64,000 nucleotides of DNA from an uncultured Bacteroidales bacterium (GTDB lineage: Bacteria; Bacteroidota; Bacteroidia; Bacteroidales; F082), in NCBI GenBank assembly GCA_905234275.1, contig CAJOHD010000010.1, positions 1-64,000 of the forward strand. Direction: 5' to 3'. A model generated the notes under the pieces. It made no database searches. It worked only from the letters and a program-made list of their open reading frames with translations, and had not been told where the DNA came from. Position 1 is the first letter of the stretch. Each line of letters begins with the position of its first letter. A program made the position numbers and the translations under genes. Shown here piece by piece: positions 24,606 through 35,156 of the stretch.

Positions 24606-26384
24606 TTATTCTTTTAACGGATTATATTTCCTACCAGTTCCCTCATAACCTGAATTCTTGAAGAACTCAAGGAAATTAAGACGAAGCGGATGCACAAAGG
24701 CACCGAGGACGCACATCGCAACGTTCAGAGTGTGACCAATCACCACGATGACGATGAAAGCAATCCAACCTGCACCACCATCGCCAAGAGCCTGTAAGCC
24801 AATGGCATTGAATGCCTCACCAAGCTTGGCGCCAGCCAAACCGAGAGCGTACAGACGAAGGTAACTTAACACATCACCCAACAATCCAGTGGCGGTGTTG
24901 TAGGTCTCCCACAATCCCGAACCGAAATTTGCCAACGGATTTCTGTGCAAGTCGTTCAGGAAGAAGATACCCAACGCCGACAAGATGCCTATCACGATGA
25001 TAATCCATTTCGTTACTACTGAATCGATTACGCCGATCAAAGCGAGTCCACCGACAATGACGCCACCGACTATAAGCAAAGTCCAGCCCCATGTCCCGAG
25101 GGAGTTGAGGAAACCATTAACCTTAGTTGATTGATACGTCTTCACAACCATCGCAAGGCAGATGTGCACGATACCGACGATAATCGCCAGCACCATGGTG
25201 CCGTCAAATCCTGCAATTTCTGTTGGAACCATGCATTTCTTCACCGCTTCAGGTATGATGCTCCATGTAAGCATATCCGTTGAGAAGAATGTATGGAACA
25301 GCAATCCGATGACCGTCGTCGCAATACCCAGCACCACGCCGAGTTTTGCGATGTCAGGCATCATCTTCTTCAGCAAGAGGCTCGCCCCTATGAGCACCAA
25401 GCCGTAACCGGCATCGCCCATGCAGAAGGCAAAGAACAGCATGAAGAATATCGAGATGAACACCGTCGGGTCGAACTCGTTGTACTTCGGGCGACCGTAC
25501 ATGTCGGTCAAAAGCTCGAACATCGAGACGAACTTGTTGTTTTTCAGCTTGATTGGAGGATTGTCGTCAACTTTGGCTTTGTCGACCAAATAAAGGACTC
25601 CTTCCCTATCAAGCATCTCTTTCACCTCAGCCTCTTTGTCAGCCGGAGCGAAACCCTCAAACACAGTGATGTAGTCAGCTGCCGCCTTGGTTCCTGAAAC
25701 ATGAGCCAAATGCAAATCGAGTTTCGAGAGTGTCTTGTCAAGCTCTTTCTGGATGTCGCTTTCATGACATTTCAGTTCCGAAAGATGACGATATTTCTTC
25801 TCGATTTCATATTGCAAATCATTGATTTTTTTCTCAATATCCAAGCAATCGCAATCAGGAGCCGGCATTTCCTTCAAAGGAAAATCATAATTTTCATCAT
25901 CGGAAACGACAACAAAATAAGTCGAAGAGCCATCAGATGAGATCTCGCTCAAAGCGTAATTCTCCTTCCAAGCAGGATCCATCGCGGAGGTCTTTGCCTT
26001 ATAGAAATGCAGTTTCAGTCCGTGTTCCTCAAGCTTCTTGAAGTTCTCCACTTCAAACTTTCCCCAAGGCAGACGCTCTTCCATCTCTTTATGAAGTTGC
26101 GACAGCTGAGCCTCCATCGTATCCTTCTCGTTAACCGTCTCAACGACGCTGTCAGCAAGGTCGCCGTACGTCTTGTCGGCAAACTCCGCTGGTGTCACAT
26201 CTTTCAGCAATGACAGGGCTTTACGGTAAACTCCGGCACGTGACCACATGTCTTCCGACTTATCATCCACAGGCTTTACGGAACGTGTGATGTCAACCAC
26301 ACCCACTTCCTGAAGCTTCTTCAGGAACTCTTCCGCGTCGCCACTCATGAGGATGAAGTTATATTTCGTCATTTCAGTTACCAT
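24606..26384 (-). CDS. V/A-type ATPase subunit I (membrane stator)
   Basis: 592 residues from ATG at 26384 (MVTEMTKYNFILMSGDAEEF); this start has AGGAGG just upstream and overlaps the stop of subunit D by 11 bp. The next Met at 26372 is possible. The N-terminal cytosolic half holds coiled coils (CLDIEKKINDLQYEIEKKYR), the C-terminal half about seven membrane helices (FISIFFMLFFAFCMGDAGYG through FIVIVVIGHTLNVAMCVLGA). The helix pair LSYLRLYALGLAGAKLGEAF carries the arginine that works with the rotor carboxylate. Confidence 0.95.
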   Translation of the reverse strand: MVTEMTKYNFILMSGDAEEFLKKLQEVGVVDITRSVKPVDDKSEDMWSRAGVYRKALSLLKDVTPAEFADKTYGDLADSVVETVNEKDTMEAQLSQLHKEMEERLPWGKFEVENFKKLEEHGLKLHFYKAKTSAMDPAWKENYALSEISSDGSSTYFVVVSDDENYDFPLKEMPAPDCDCLDIEKKINDLQYEIEKKYRHLSELKCHESDIQKELDKTLSKLDLHLAHVSGTKAAADYITVFEGFAPADKEAEVKEMLDREGVLYLVDKAKVDDNPPIKLKNNKFVSMFELLTDMYGRPKYNEFDPTVFISIFFMLFFAFCMGDAGYGLVLIGASLLLKKMMPDIAKLGVVLGIATTVIGLLFHTFFSTDMLTWSIIPEAVKKCMVPTEIAGFDGTMVLAIIVGIVHICLAMVVKTYQSTKVNGFLNSLGTWGWTLLIVGGVIVGGLALIGVIDSVVTKWIIIVIGILSALGIFFLNDLHRNPLANFGSGLWETYNTATGLLGDVLSYLRLYALGLAGAKLGEAFNAIGLQALGDGGAGWIAFIVIVVIGHTLNVAMCVLGAFVHPLRLNFLEFFKNSGYEGTGRKYNPLKE

Positions 26385-26985
26385 ACTCTGCCTCCTCTTC
26401 AAGAATGTGTTTGTTCTTCACGATTTTCTGCGAAGCTTTGGAGAGGTTCTCCTCGTCTTCCATATATCGTTTTATCTTACGTATGGCTTCGTTATAGCCA
26501 GGAATCTGCACCTTTTCGTAAAGGTTGACTTTCTGAGTGGTCTTCTTACGTTGGTAATCCAAGATGCGGCTCACCTCGGTATAGACCTCCAACTCAATGC
26601 CAAGCTGCGCAAGGTTTTTCAGGATTTGCACTCCGTCGGCATACCACATCGGCTTGGTGAAGAGGTTGATGTCTTTCACATCGTAAAGCACCTCCTCCAA
26701 CGCCGGCACTGGCACGCCTGCCACCTTCACGGTCTTCAACTTGACATCGGTCACTGATATCAGTCCTGGCTCAAACTCATTCCAAAGGCGGACCATATAC
26801 TCATACGATTTGAGCTCGGTCTCCAGCTGTGCAACAAGGCTCTCCGAACGTTTCTTGGCTTTCTTCACCTCAAGGCGCAACGCACTCTCCTTGCTCTTCA
26901 GCGTCGGAAGTGCTCTGGTACGCGTCTTGAGCTGCTTGTTCAGCTCGTTCAGCGAAGTCTTATTATATTGAAATTTGATAGCCAT
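26374..26985 (-). CDS. V/A-type ATPase subunit D (central shaft)
   Basis: 203 residues, mostly two long antiparallel helices (NKTSLNELNKQLKTRTRALP at the N-terminus and SRILDYQRKKTTQKVNLYEK at the C-terminus), the coiled-coil shaft that turns inside A3B3. The N-terminal motif with T-x-x-x-L-x-x-L-K-x-x-L-x and the C-terminal K-V-N-x-x-E/Y-x-x are family features. A short GGTTATTG repeat spacer separates it from subunit B. Confidence 0.94.
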   Translation of the reverse strand: MAIKFQYNKTSLNELNKQLKTRTRALPTLKSKESALRLEVKKAKKRSESLVAQLETELKSYEYMVRLWNEFEPGLISVTDVKLKTVKVAGVPVPALEEVLYDVKDINLFTKPMWYADGVQILKNLAQLGIELEVYTEVSRILDYQRKKTTQKVNLYEKVQIPGYNEAIRKIKRYMEDEENLSKASQKIVKNKHILEEEAEYGN

Positions 26986-26987
26986 AA

Positions 26988-27018
26988 TGTTTATTGGTTA
27001 TTGCTTATTGGTTATTGA
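26988..27018. repeat. TTATTGGTTATTG low-complexity spacer
   Basis: Tandem TTATTGGTTATTG/C words between subunits B and D, the third spacer of the GGTTAT type in the window. Confidence 0.5.
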
Positions 27019-27020
27019 CA

Positions 27021-28346
27021 TTAGGCTTCGCCTCTCCAATACTTCTCAATTAGTTTCTCCTTCAGACCTGTTTCTGCCTTTGTGAAATATTTACCGAAGA
27101 GCTCCCATGCGGTATCAAGCATCTCTTCGATAGAAATGTTGACGTCGATGGCGAGCAGTCTTGTAGCGTATTCCTTAGCGTAGTCGAGGCAGCGGAGGTC
27201 GTAGTCGCTCAAGTCGAAGCCGTTTTCCAATTTCGTCTTTGCATTGGCGGCATCAGCATAAAGACGAACCGAAGTGTTCATCACGGCGCTGTGGTCCTCG
27301 CGGGTCTTCTTGTTCTGCACCAGCTGTTTCAGACGCGACAGCGAGCGGAACGGGTCGACGATGACCTTACCCGAATCAGGGTCGGCACGCAAGAAGAGCT
27401 GTCCCTCGGTGATGTAACCGGTGTTATCCGGGATAGCGTGCGTGATATCGCCGTCGTTCAAAGTGGTGACAGCGATGATGGTGATTGAACCGCCATCAGG
27501 AAGCTGCACCGCCTTCTCGTAAATCTTTGCCAAATCTGAATAGAGTGAACCCGGCATTGAGTCCTTCGAAGGGATCTGGTCCATACGGTTCGACACGATA
27601 CTCAGAGCGTCGGCGTAAAGCGTCATATCTGTAAGAAGCACAAGCACTTTCTCGTTTTTATCGACAGCGAAATACTCAGCGGCTGTCAGGGCCATGTCAG
27701 GAATCAAAAGACGCTCGACAGGCGGCTGGTCGGTGGTATTCACGAAGCTGATGATCTTATGCAAAGCGCCAGCGCTCTCAAATTCATTCTTAAAGAACAG
27801 ATAATCGTCGTTGGTCAAGCCCATACCGCCGAGGATGATCTTATCTACGTCTGCGCGCAGAGCCACCATGCTCATCACCTGGTTATATGGCTGGTCAGGG
27901 TCGGCGAAGAACGGAATCTTCTGTCCGGAGACCAGCGTGTTGTTCAAGTCGATGCCAGCGATACCTGTAGGAATCAGCTGTGACGGCTGACGACGTTTGT
28001 ATGGGTTCACTGATGGACCGCCAATCTGACGTTTCTCGCCTTCCACTGCCGGACCGCCGTCGATAGGCTCACCGTAGGCGTTGAAGAAACGTCCCGCGAG
28101 GTCGTCGCTCACGTTGAGTGACGGTGGCTCGCCGAAGAAGGTAACTTCAGCATTTGTCGGGATATCCTCTGTGCCGCCGAACACCTGCAGCGTCACGCTC
28201 TTGTCCTTGATTTTCACAACCTGTGCCAGACGACCTGCCACGAGAGCAAGCTCATCGTTTGCAACTCCTTGAGCCTCAAGGGTTACTGTCGCCTTGGTAA
28301 TGGCGGTCAGCTTAGTATATATGCGTTGAAAAGCTTTCTCACTCAT
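27021..28346 (-). CDS. V/A-type ATPase subunit B (non-catalytic)
   Basis: 441 residues. Typical B-subunit features: no P-loop, GEPIDGGPAVEGEKRQIGGP, SVNPYKRRQPSQLIPTGIAG, and the long RLYADAANAKTKLENGFDLS C-terminal part. It alternates with catalytic A subunits in the hexameric head and contributes the arginine finger. Its start overlaps the stop of subunit A by 8 bp. Confidence 0.96.
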   Translation of the reverse strand: MSEKAFQRIYTKLTAITKATVTLEAQGVANDELALVAGRLAQVVKIKDKSVTLQVFGGTEDIPTNAEVTFFGEPPSLNVSDDLAGRFFNAYGEPIDGGPAVEGEKRQIGGPSVNPYKRRQPSQLIPTGIAGIDLNNTLVSGQKIPFFADPDQPYNQVMSMVALRADVDKIILGGMGLTNDDYLFFKNEFESAGALHKIISFVNTTDQPPVERLLIPDMALTAAEYFAVDKNEKVLVLLTDMTLYADALSIVSNRMDQIPSKDSMPGSLYSDLAKIYEKAVQLPDGGSITIIAVTTLNDGDITHAIPDNTGYITEGQLFLRADPDSGKVIVDPFRSLSRLKQLVQNKKTREDHSAVMNTSVRLYADAANAKTKLENGFDLSDYDLRCLDYAKEYATRLLAIDVNISIEEMLDTAWELFGKYFTKAETGLKEKLIEKYWRGEA

Positions 28347-30084
28347 GTTTAAGTTCCTCCTTTAACTGTCCAAGATATTTTTCAAATTGCTCTGACTTAT
28401 ATTCTGAGTAGTTCATCTGACGGCAGATGTTGATCAAGTTTTTGAAATAGGTCATGCACTCTTCAAAGTTATTGAATTTGAATGACTTATCGCATATCTC
28501 AAGAATCAAGTCAAGCATAAACTTCTGACGATCCAATGGCGAGCAGCCGTCGATATCATCGAATGCATCCTGCTGCAAAATCACGAAGTCGATGAGCTCC
28601 GACTTCCAATATTGCTCGTGATACGACATCGGCACGCCGTCATCACCCAAGATGTTGATCTGCTCGTAAGCGTCCTTACCTTTGCGGATGATATATTTCG
28701 TTTTTGTGACTTTATCAACCCATCCTTTTTCAATCTTATTGTCAAGATATTCAATAATCTCTGGATATTCGAGATATTTTGAATATGAATCGACAGGGTC
28801 GACAGCCGGATAACGTTTCTTATCGGCGCGGTTCTGCGAAAGTCCGTAGAAGCAACGTGCTGCTTTCTTTGTCGACTCTGTGACAGGCTCTTTCAAGTTA
28901 CCGCCAGCCGGCGACACTGTTCCGATGAAAGTGATTGAGCCAGACTTACCATTGTTAAGCTTCACGTAACCTGCTCTCGCATAGAAGCTTGAGATGATTG
29001 CCGACAAGTCAACAGGGAAGCCATCCTGACCAGGAAGCTCCTCCAGACGGTTACTCATCTCACGCAAAGCCTGAGCCCAACGTGATGTGGAGTCAGCGAG
29101 TAAGAGCACCTTCATTCCCATGGCGCGATAGTATTCGCCGAGGGTCATGGCGGTGTAGACTGAAGCTTCACGGGCAGCCACCGGCATGTTGGATGTGTTG
29201 CAGATGATGATGGTACGCTCCATCAGGCTGCGTCCGGTGTGTTTATCTTTCAATTCCGGGAACTCGGTGAAGATCTCCACCACCTCGTTAGCACGCTCAC
29301 CGCATGCCGCCATGATGATGACGTCAGCGTCGGCTTGTTCCGCCAAGGCATGCTGAAGCACTGTCTTGCCGCATCCGAAAGGTCCCGGGATGAAGCCAGT
29401 GCCGCCTTCTGCGATAGGGTTCAGAGTGTCGATGGTACGCACACCTGTCTCCATCACCTTGAACGGACGTGGTTTCTCGACGTAGCTGCCAACAGCCACC
29501 TTGACAGGCCATTTCTGTGTCATGGTGACGTTGACATCTTCGCCGTCGGCGTTGGTCAAGACAGCGATTGTGTCGTTAATCTTATATTGGCCGGCTTCTG
29601 CCACTTTCTTCACGGTGTAAGTGCCTTCGAATGCAAACGGCACCATGATTTTATGAGGCAGCCAGCCTTCTTTGACCTCACCCAGCCAGTCGGCGGCGAT
29701 GACTTGGTCGCCAGCCTTAGCTATAGGTGTGAAGTCCCATAACTTATTATCGTCCAATGGCTTGGTATATTCACCTCTCTTGAGGAAGACATCTTCCATG
29801 GTAGCGAGGTTGTTCTGCAAGCCGTCGAAATTACTCGAGAGCAGACCAGGTCCGAGGGTAGCCTCAAGCATATACCCCTGGAACTCCACCGGACATCCGA
29901 TTGTCAGTCCGCGTGTGCTCTCATACACCTGCACCGAGGCTTTATCCCCGTTCACCTTGATGACCTCCGCCATCAGCTTGACGCCTGCCAAGTCGATGAA
30001 GCAGATCTCATTCTGTGCCACAGGGCCATTCACCTCGACGGTGACCAGGTTCGATATGATTCCTGTAACTTTTCCTGTTGTCAT
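28339..30084 (-). CDS. V/A-type ATPase subunit A (catalytic)
   Basis: 581 residues. P-loop GPFGCGKT (234-241), the form special to A subunits, then HALAEQADADVIIMAACGER with the glutamate switch and the DSTSRWAQALREMSNRLEELPG signature. The non-homologous insert of A subunits is seen at about 115-200. With subunit B it forms the ATP-driven head that pumps ions, or makes ATP, through the K/I membrane motor. A spacer of CTTTAG words separates it from DUF2764. Confidence 0.97.
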   Translation of the reverse strand: MTTGKVTGIISNLVTVEVNGPVAQNEICFIDLAGVKLMAEVIKVNGDKASVQVYESTRGLTIGCPVEFQGYMLEATLGPGLLSSNFDGLQNNLATMEDVFLKRGEYTKPLDDNKLWDFTPIAKAGDQVIAADWLGEVKEGWLPHKIMVPFAFEGTYTVKKVAEAGQYKINDTIAVLTNADGEDVNVTMTQKWPVKVAVGSYVEKPRPFKVMETGVRTIDTLNPIAEGGTGFIPGPFGCGKTVLQHALAEQADADVIIMAACGERANEVVEIFTEFPELKDKHTGRSLMERTIIICNTSNMPVAAREASVYTAMTLGEYYRAMGMKVLLLADSTSRWAQALREMSNRLEELPGQDGFPVDLSAIISSFYARAGYVKLNNGKSGSITFIGTVSPAGGNLKEPVTESTKKAARCFYGLSQNRADKKRYPAVDPVDSYSKYLEYPEIIEYLDNKIEKGWVDKVTKTKYIIRKGKDAYEQINILGDDGVPMSYHEQYWKSELIDFVILQQDAFDDIDGCSPLDRQKFMLDLILEICDKSFKFNNFEECMTYFKNLINICRQMNYSEYKSEQFEKYLGQLKEELKHE

Positions 30085-30097
30085 ATTATATTCTTTT

Positions 30098-30178
30098 TGT
30101 TTTTAGACTTTAGTTGTTAGTCTTTAGTTTTTAGCCGTTTTTGTCTAAAGTCTAACGACTAGAGACTAAAGACTTATT
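30098..30178. repeat. Inverted CTTTAGTC/GACTAAAG word repeat within the V/A-ATPase operon
   Basis: Left half repeats TTTAGACTTTAGT, right half its complement (GTCTAAAGTC, GACTAAAGAC), giving an imperfect hairpin of about 75 nt. It uses the same words as 14873-14960. Confidence 0.6.
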
Positions 30179-30751
30179 ATCGAAAGTTCCGCGAACCTCC
30201 TTAACTAACTTTCTGAACATCTCCTCGCCTTTTGCCTTGTCGAGCTCAGCCCAACGTTGAACTGTCTTGGCTTTCACCAGAAATGCGAGGATGGCGTTCA
30301 TGTTAAAATAATCCATTCGTGCTATGTCGCTTGCCTTCTCCCATTTCAACTCGTCCATCTTCTGCTCACGCAAAACGAAATCGGCGTTCTCAAGGATCTC
30401 CTTTATCTGGCTCTCCTCCTCGAAATCAGCCTCGGGCATATCCACGAGATACTGTTCTCCTTGTTTGTTAAGACGTTTTGCCAGATAAGCCACCTTCATG
30501 TTACGCAACCTGCCGTCGAAGTCGAAATATTCGCGGATGAAACGGTTCTTGCTCTCGGCCGCCTTAGCATAAAACTCAGCGCCAAGGGTGTTCTCATCGA
30601 AGCCCTCCTCCAGAAGCTCGACCAGTTTCTGGTCATCTTCCGAAAGAAGCTCGACAATTTGCTCCTTGACAGCTGCGTAGTCGAAAGACGTGCCTTCGTA
30701 ATTCACCGCTATCTCCGGCAGACTGGCAACGATATAAACGTAGTTATTCAT
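30152..30751 (-). CDS. DUF2764 protein of the V/A-ATPase operon
   Basis: 199 residues, MNNYVYIVASLPEIAVNYEG. The NYxYIVASLPE opening and helical remainder are typical of DUF2764, which in Bacteroidota and Chlamydiota-type operons takes the place of subunit C (the socket between shaft and rotor). That role is an inference from position and size. The start overlaps the stop of subunit E by 1 bp. The stop lies in the CTTTAG-word repeat, so the last few codons come from it. Confidence 0.88.
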   Translation of the reverse strand: MNNYVYIVASLPEIAVNYEGTSFDYAAVKEQIVELLSEDDQKLVELLEEGFDENTLGAEFYAKAAESKNRFIREYFDFDGRLRNMKVAYLAKRLNKQGEQYLVDMPEADFEEESQIKEILENADFVLREQKMDELKWEKASDIARMDYFNMNAILAFLVKAKTVQRWAELDKAKGEEMFRKLVKEVRGTFDNKSLVSSR

Positions 30752-31362
30752 CAGCCGAACAGGATTTTCTTTGTCGCAGGACGCAGATAGTTGGAAATCA
30801 GCTGGTTAAACTCCTCGTCGGTAAACTGAAGCACGTAGCCGCCGTCTTTTGGAGCCACTTTGAAGCCGCCGCCGAGTTTCTTGTTGAAGCTCACGTTGAC
30901 CTCATTCTTAAACGACTTGCTGATCTCGTTTTTCACGAAAGGCTCAACTTCTTTCTTCATCGACTCAGGCAGGATGAGATCCAATGCCACAGGCGAAGCG
31001 TTGTCAGGATTGAACGCCTTTACGATATCTTTTATCAGTTCCTTGACGAAGTCGGCAGAGCTGAGATTGGTTTTCACGCCTTGCTCGGTGGCGTTCATCA
31101 CCACCATCTTCTCAATCTCCTGCTTGGTGACGGCGATGCTCTGTGTAGCAGCCATTTTCACATCGGCATTGACTTTCGTCTTAAGCTCTTCAGCTTCTTT
31201 ATTCGCTTGATTTACAATACGTTCAGCCTCAGATTTGGCGTCATTGAGAATCTTCTCCGCCTCTTTCTTGGCGTTTTCCACGATTTCCACAGCGTCGTGA
31301 TTGGCTTTTTCGACACCCTGTTCGTAGATTTTCTTTGTTAAAATATCAAGTTTGTTATCCAT
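30751..31362 (-). CDS. V/A-type ATPase subunit E (peripheral stalk)
   Basis: 203 residues. The N-terminal third is a long Lys/Glu/Ala helix (VEIVENAKKEAEKILNDAKS) that forms the stalk coiled coil; the C-terminal globular part has VAPKDGGYVLQFTDEEFNQL. First gene of the ATPase operon, 11 bp after gyrB, with no separate promoter visible in that gap. Confidence 0.9.
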   Translation of the reverse strand: MDNKLDILTKKIYEQGVEKANHDAVEIVENAKKEAEKILNDAKSEAERIVNQANKEAEELKTKVNADVKMAATQSIAVTKQEIEKMVVMNATEQGVKTNLSSADFVKELIKDIVKAFNPDNASPVALDLILPESMKKEVEPFVKNEISKSFKNEVNVSFNKKLGGGFKVAPKDGGYVLQFTDEEFNQLISNYLRPATKKILFG

Positions 31363-31373
31363 AACAATAAATT

Positions 31374-33335
<1,962 letters not shown>

Positions 33336-33375
33336 CTATATTCTATCAATTATTCACTAAATTTCTAAAACCTTG

Positions 33376-33383
33376 CAAAGTTA
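33376..33383 (-). promoter_or_regulatory. -7 promoter element of gyrB
   Basis: TAACTTTG on the minus strand, about 50 bp before the gyrB ATG. Confidence 0.5.
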
Positions 33384-33455
33384 AGAAATTTCTTTTGAAT
33401 AACAATGAAAAAAATGACAGATTTTTAGCTTTTTTAGCTAAAATTTTTGCCTGAT

Positions 33456-35156
33456 TTAGAAACGATATTTTATACCTGCAAAAAGCTCAAATCCGAGGCT
33501 CGGATAATTGTAATAAAGCTGGTATTTGTTGTTGAAAAGATTATGAATTTCGGCAAATGCGTAGAGGTCTTCCTGGATCTTATAGTCCGCGCCAACCTGC
33601 ATGTCAAGGGCAGGCTTGAGCTGCTCAGCATTTCCGTCTAGATCCATAGCCCAACGTTTGCCCAAAATCATCATCGAAGCATTGAGGTTCCAAGTCTCGT
33701 CGAGACGGTAGTCACCACGCAAAGTCATAGTAAATCCTGGTTTATACCATGCTTTCCAATAAAGATTGGTCACCTCTGGAACTTGATTCTGCATCATCGG
33801 CTTAGGCTTAGTAGTGTATGTATTTATCGACAACTCAGCTGCGATATCCAGCTTCTCCATGGCTTTCCAATGAACGTCGGCAAGGATGTTCACCACGTTA
33901 TAGTCGTTGAACAGCACGTCAAACGCCTGCAGATGATACACCGTCGCGTCTTCATCGTACACGACATAGAAATCATAGTCGGGAATGTAGAAAACGCTGT
34001 TTTTTATGGTGCGGTATCTCACTCCGAGATGTGCGTCGATGTTGTTGGCTATCTTCGACTTGACTCCTGCTTGGAAGTCGAACTTGGTCTTCTCATATCC
34101 GAACTCGCTGAAATTGGTGAAATTCGTTGTCACGAACGGGTTTTCGGCGATGATATCCGCGAATGTGTTGATTTTCGAGCGACCGCCAAACTTAGCGTAA
34201 AACTCGAGAGAGTTGTCAAGCACAAAGACGCTGCCCAAGACATCAGGATAAAAGCCCACATTGTCGCCAGTTTTAAAGTCGACACGCACGCCGGCATGGA
34301 TATGGTAAAAATCGCCGCTCATGGTGAAATAAGGATTCACCGCTACGAGCAGCTGACCTTGATAAACGTTGTCGTAGTTGAGGTCGACATCTGCCGCAAA
34401 AGTCTGCAGCTCATTGATGTTTTTATTGTCAAACCAGTTGTCGGAATATGCCATGTGAGCGTTTCCGTTGAGCTGATGCTCGGTGGTGCCGCCCGGAATC
34501 CATGTCGCACGGTAGTCACCGCCGAACTCGGTATAAAAATCACGATAGCTCGAGCCGTTTGAGAGCCACTTCGCACCCACATTCATCGAATGGATATTAC
34601 GTCCGTTAGGGTTCATGACGTTATCATAAGCGCGCAGATGATACATGTCATATTTGTAATCGACAAACGAGCGGAGCTGTCCTCCACGGAACTTATTGAC
34701 AGCCATCACGTTGAAGGCATTGTTCATGAACGACGACTTCTTGTAGTCTATCTGATCGAGCCATGAGGAATAGTGTTTCACACCCACGCCGAGGCTCATG
34801 TTTCTCGAAATATCTGAATAATGACGGAACAAAAACACTGGTGAGAGACGTGTGCCGAGTCCCGCTTTGAGGAAATTGTTCTTTCCCTCAACGCCATACT
34901 CCGCTTTGTAACTCATAGCGCTCATCGTCTCGACTTCCATGTTATATCCATAGTTGAAATCGCGGGCGTCAGCCTTGTAATTCGGGATATTGAACTCATT
35001 CTCAGGCATTTCAGGAGTCTTCAGCAGTCTTTCCGAACGCTTGATCTGCGGACGATATGAGCCTTCCACCGTCACCTGTTCATTATGCGACTGTGCGTTG
35101 GCTATAAACCCGATAAAAACGAATAATATGCTAATTATCAATGATTTACTTTTCAT
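33456..35156 (-). CDS. TonB-receptor-like outer-membrane barrel
   Basis: 566 residues, signal peptide MKSKSLIISILFVFIGFIANAQ. About 20 or more amphipathic strands follow, ending PSLGFELFAGIKYRF, a terminal strand with C-terminal Phe for BAM insertion. No plug domain or N-terminal carboxypeptidase-like domain is evident, so it is a barrel without the usual TonB-dependent receptor plug. Its start overlaps the stop of the large TPR protein by 4 bp, a pair that recurs in Bacteroidales and suggests a joint envelope role. Confidence 0.8.
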   Translation of the reverse strand: MKSKSLIISILFVFIGFIANAQSHNEQVTVEGSYRPQIKRSERLLKTPEMPENEFNIPNYKADARDFNYGYNMEVETMSAMSYKAEYGVEGKNNFLKAGLGTRLSPVFLFRHYSDISRNMSLGVGVKHYSSWLDQIDYKKSSFMNNAFNVMAVNKFRGGQLRSFVDYKYDMYHLRAYDNVMNPNGRNIHSMNVGAKWLSNGSSYRDFYTEFGGDYRATWIPGGTTEHQLNGNAHMAYSDNWFDNKNINELQTFAADVDLNYDNVYQGQLLVAVNPYFTMSGDFYHIHAGVRVDFKTGDNVGFYPDVLGSVFVLDNSLEFYAKFGGRSKINTFADIIAENPFVTTNFTNFSEFGYEKTKFDFQAGVKSKIANNIDAHLGVRYRTIKNSVFYIPDYDFYVVYDEDATVYHLQAFDVLFNDYNVVNILADVHWKAMEKLDIAAELSINTYTTKPKPMMQNQVPEVTNLYWKAWYKPGFTMTLRGDYRLDETWNLNASMMILGKRWAMDLDGNAEQLKPALDMQVGADYKIQEDLYAFAEIHNLFNNKYQLYYNYPSLGFELFAGIKYRF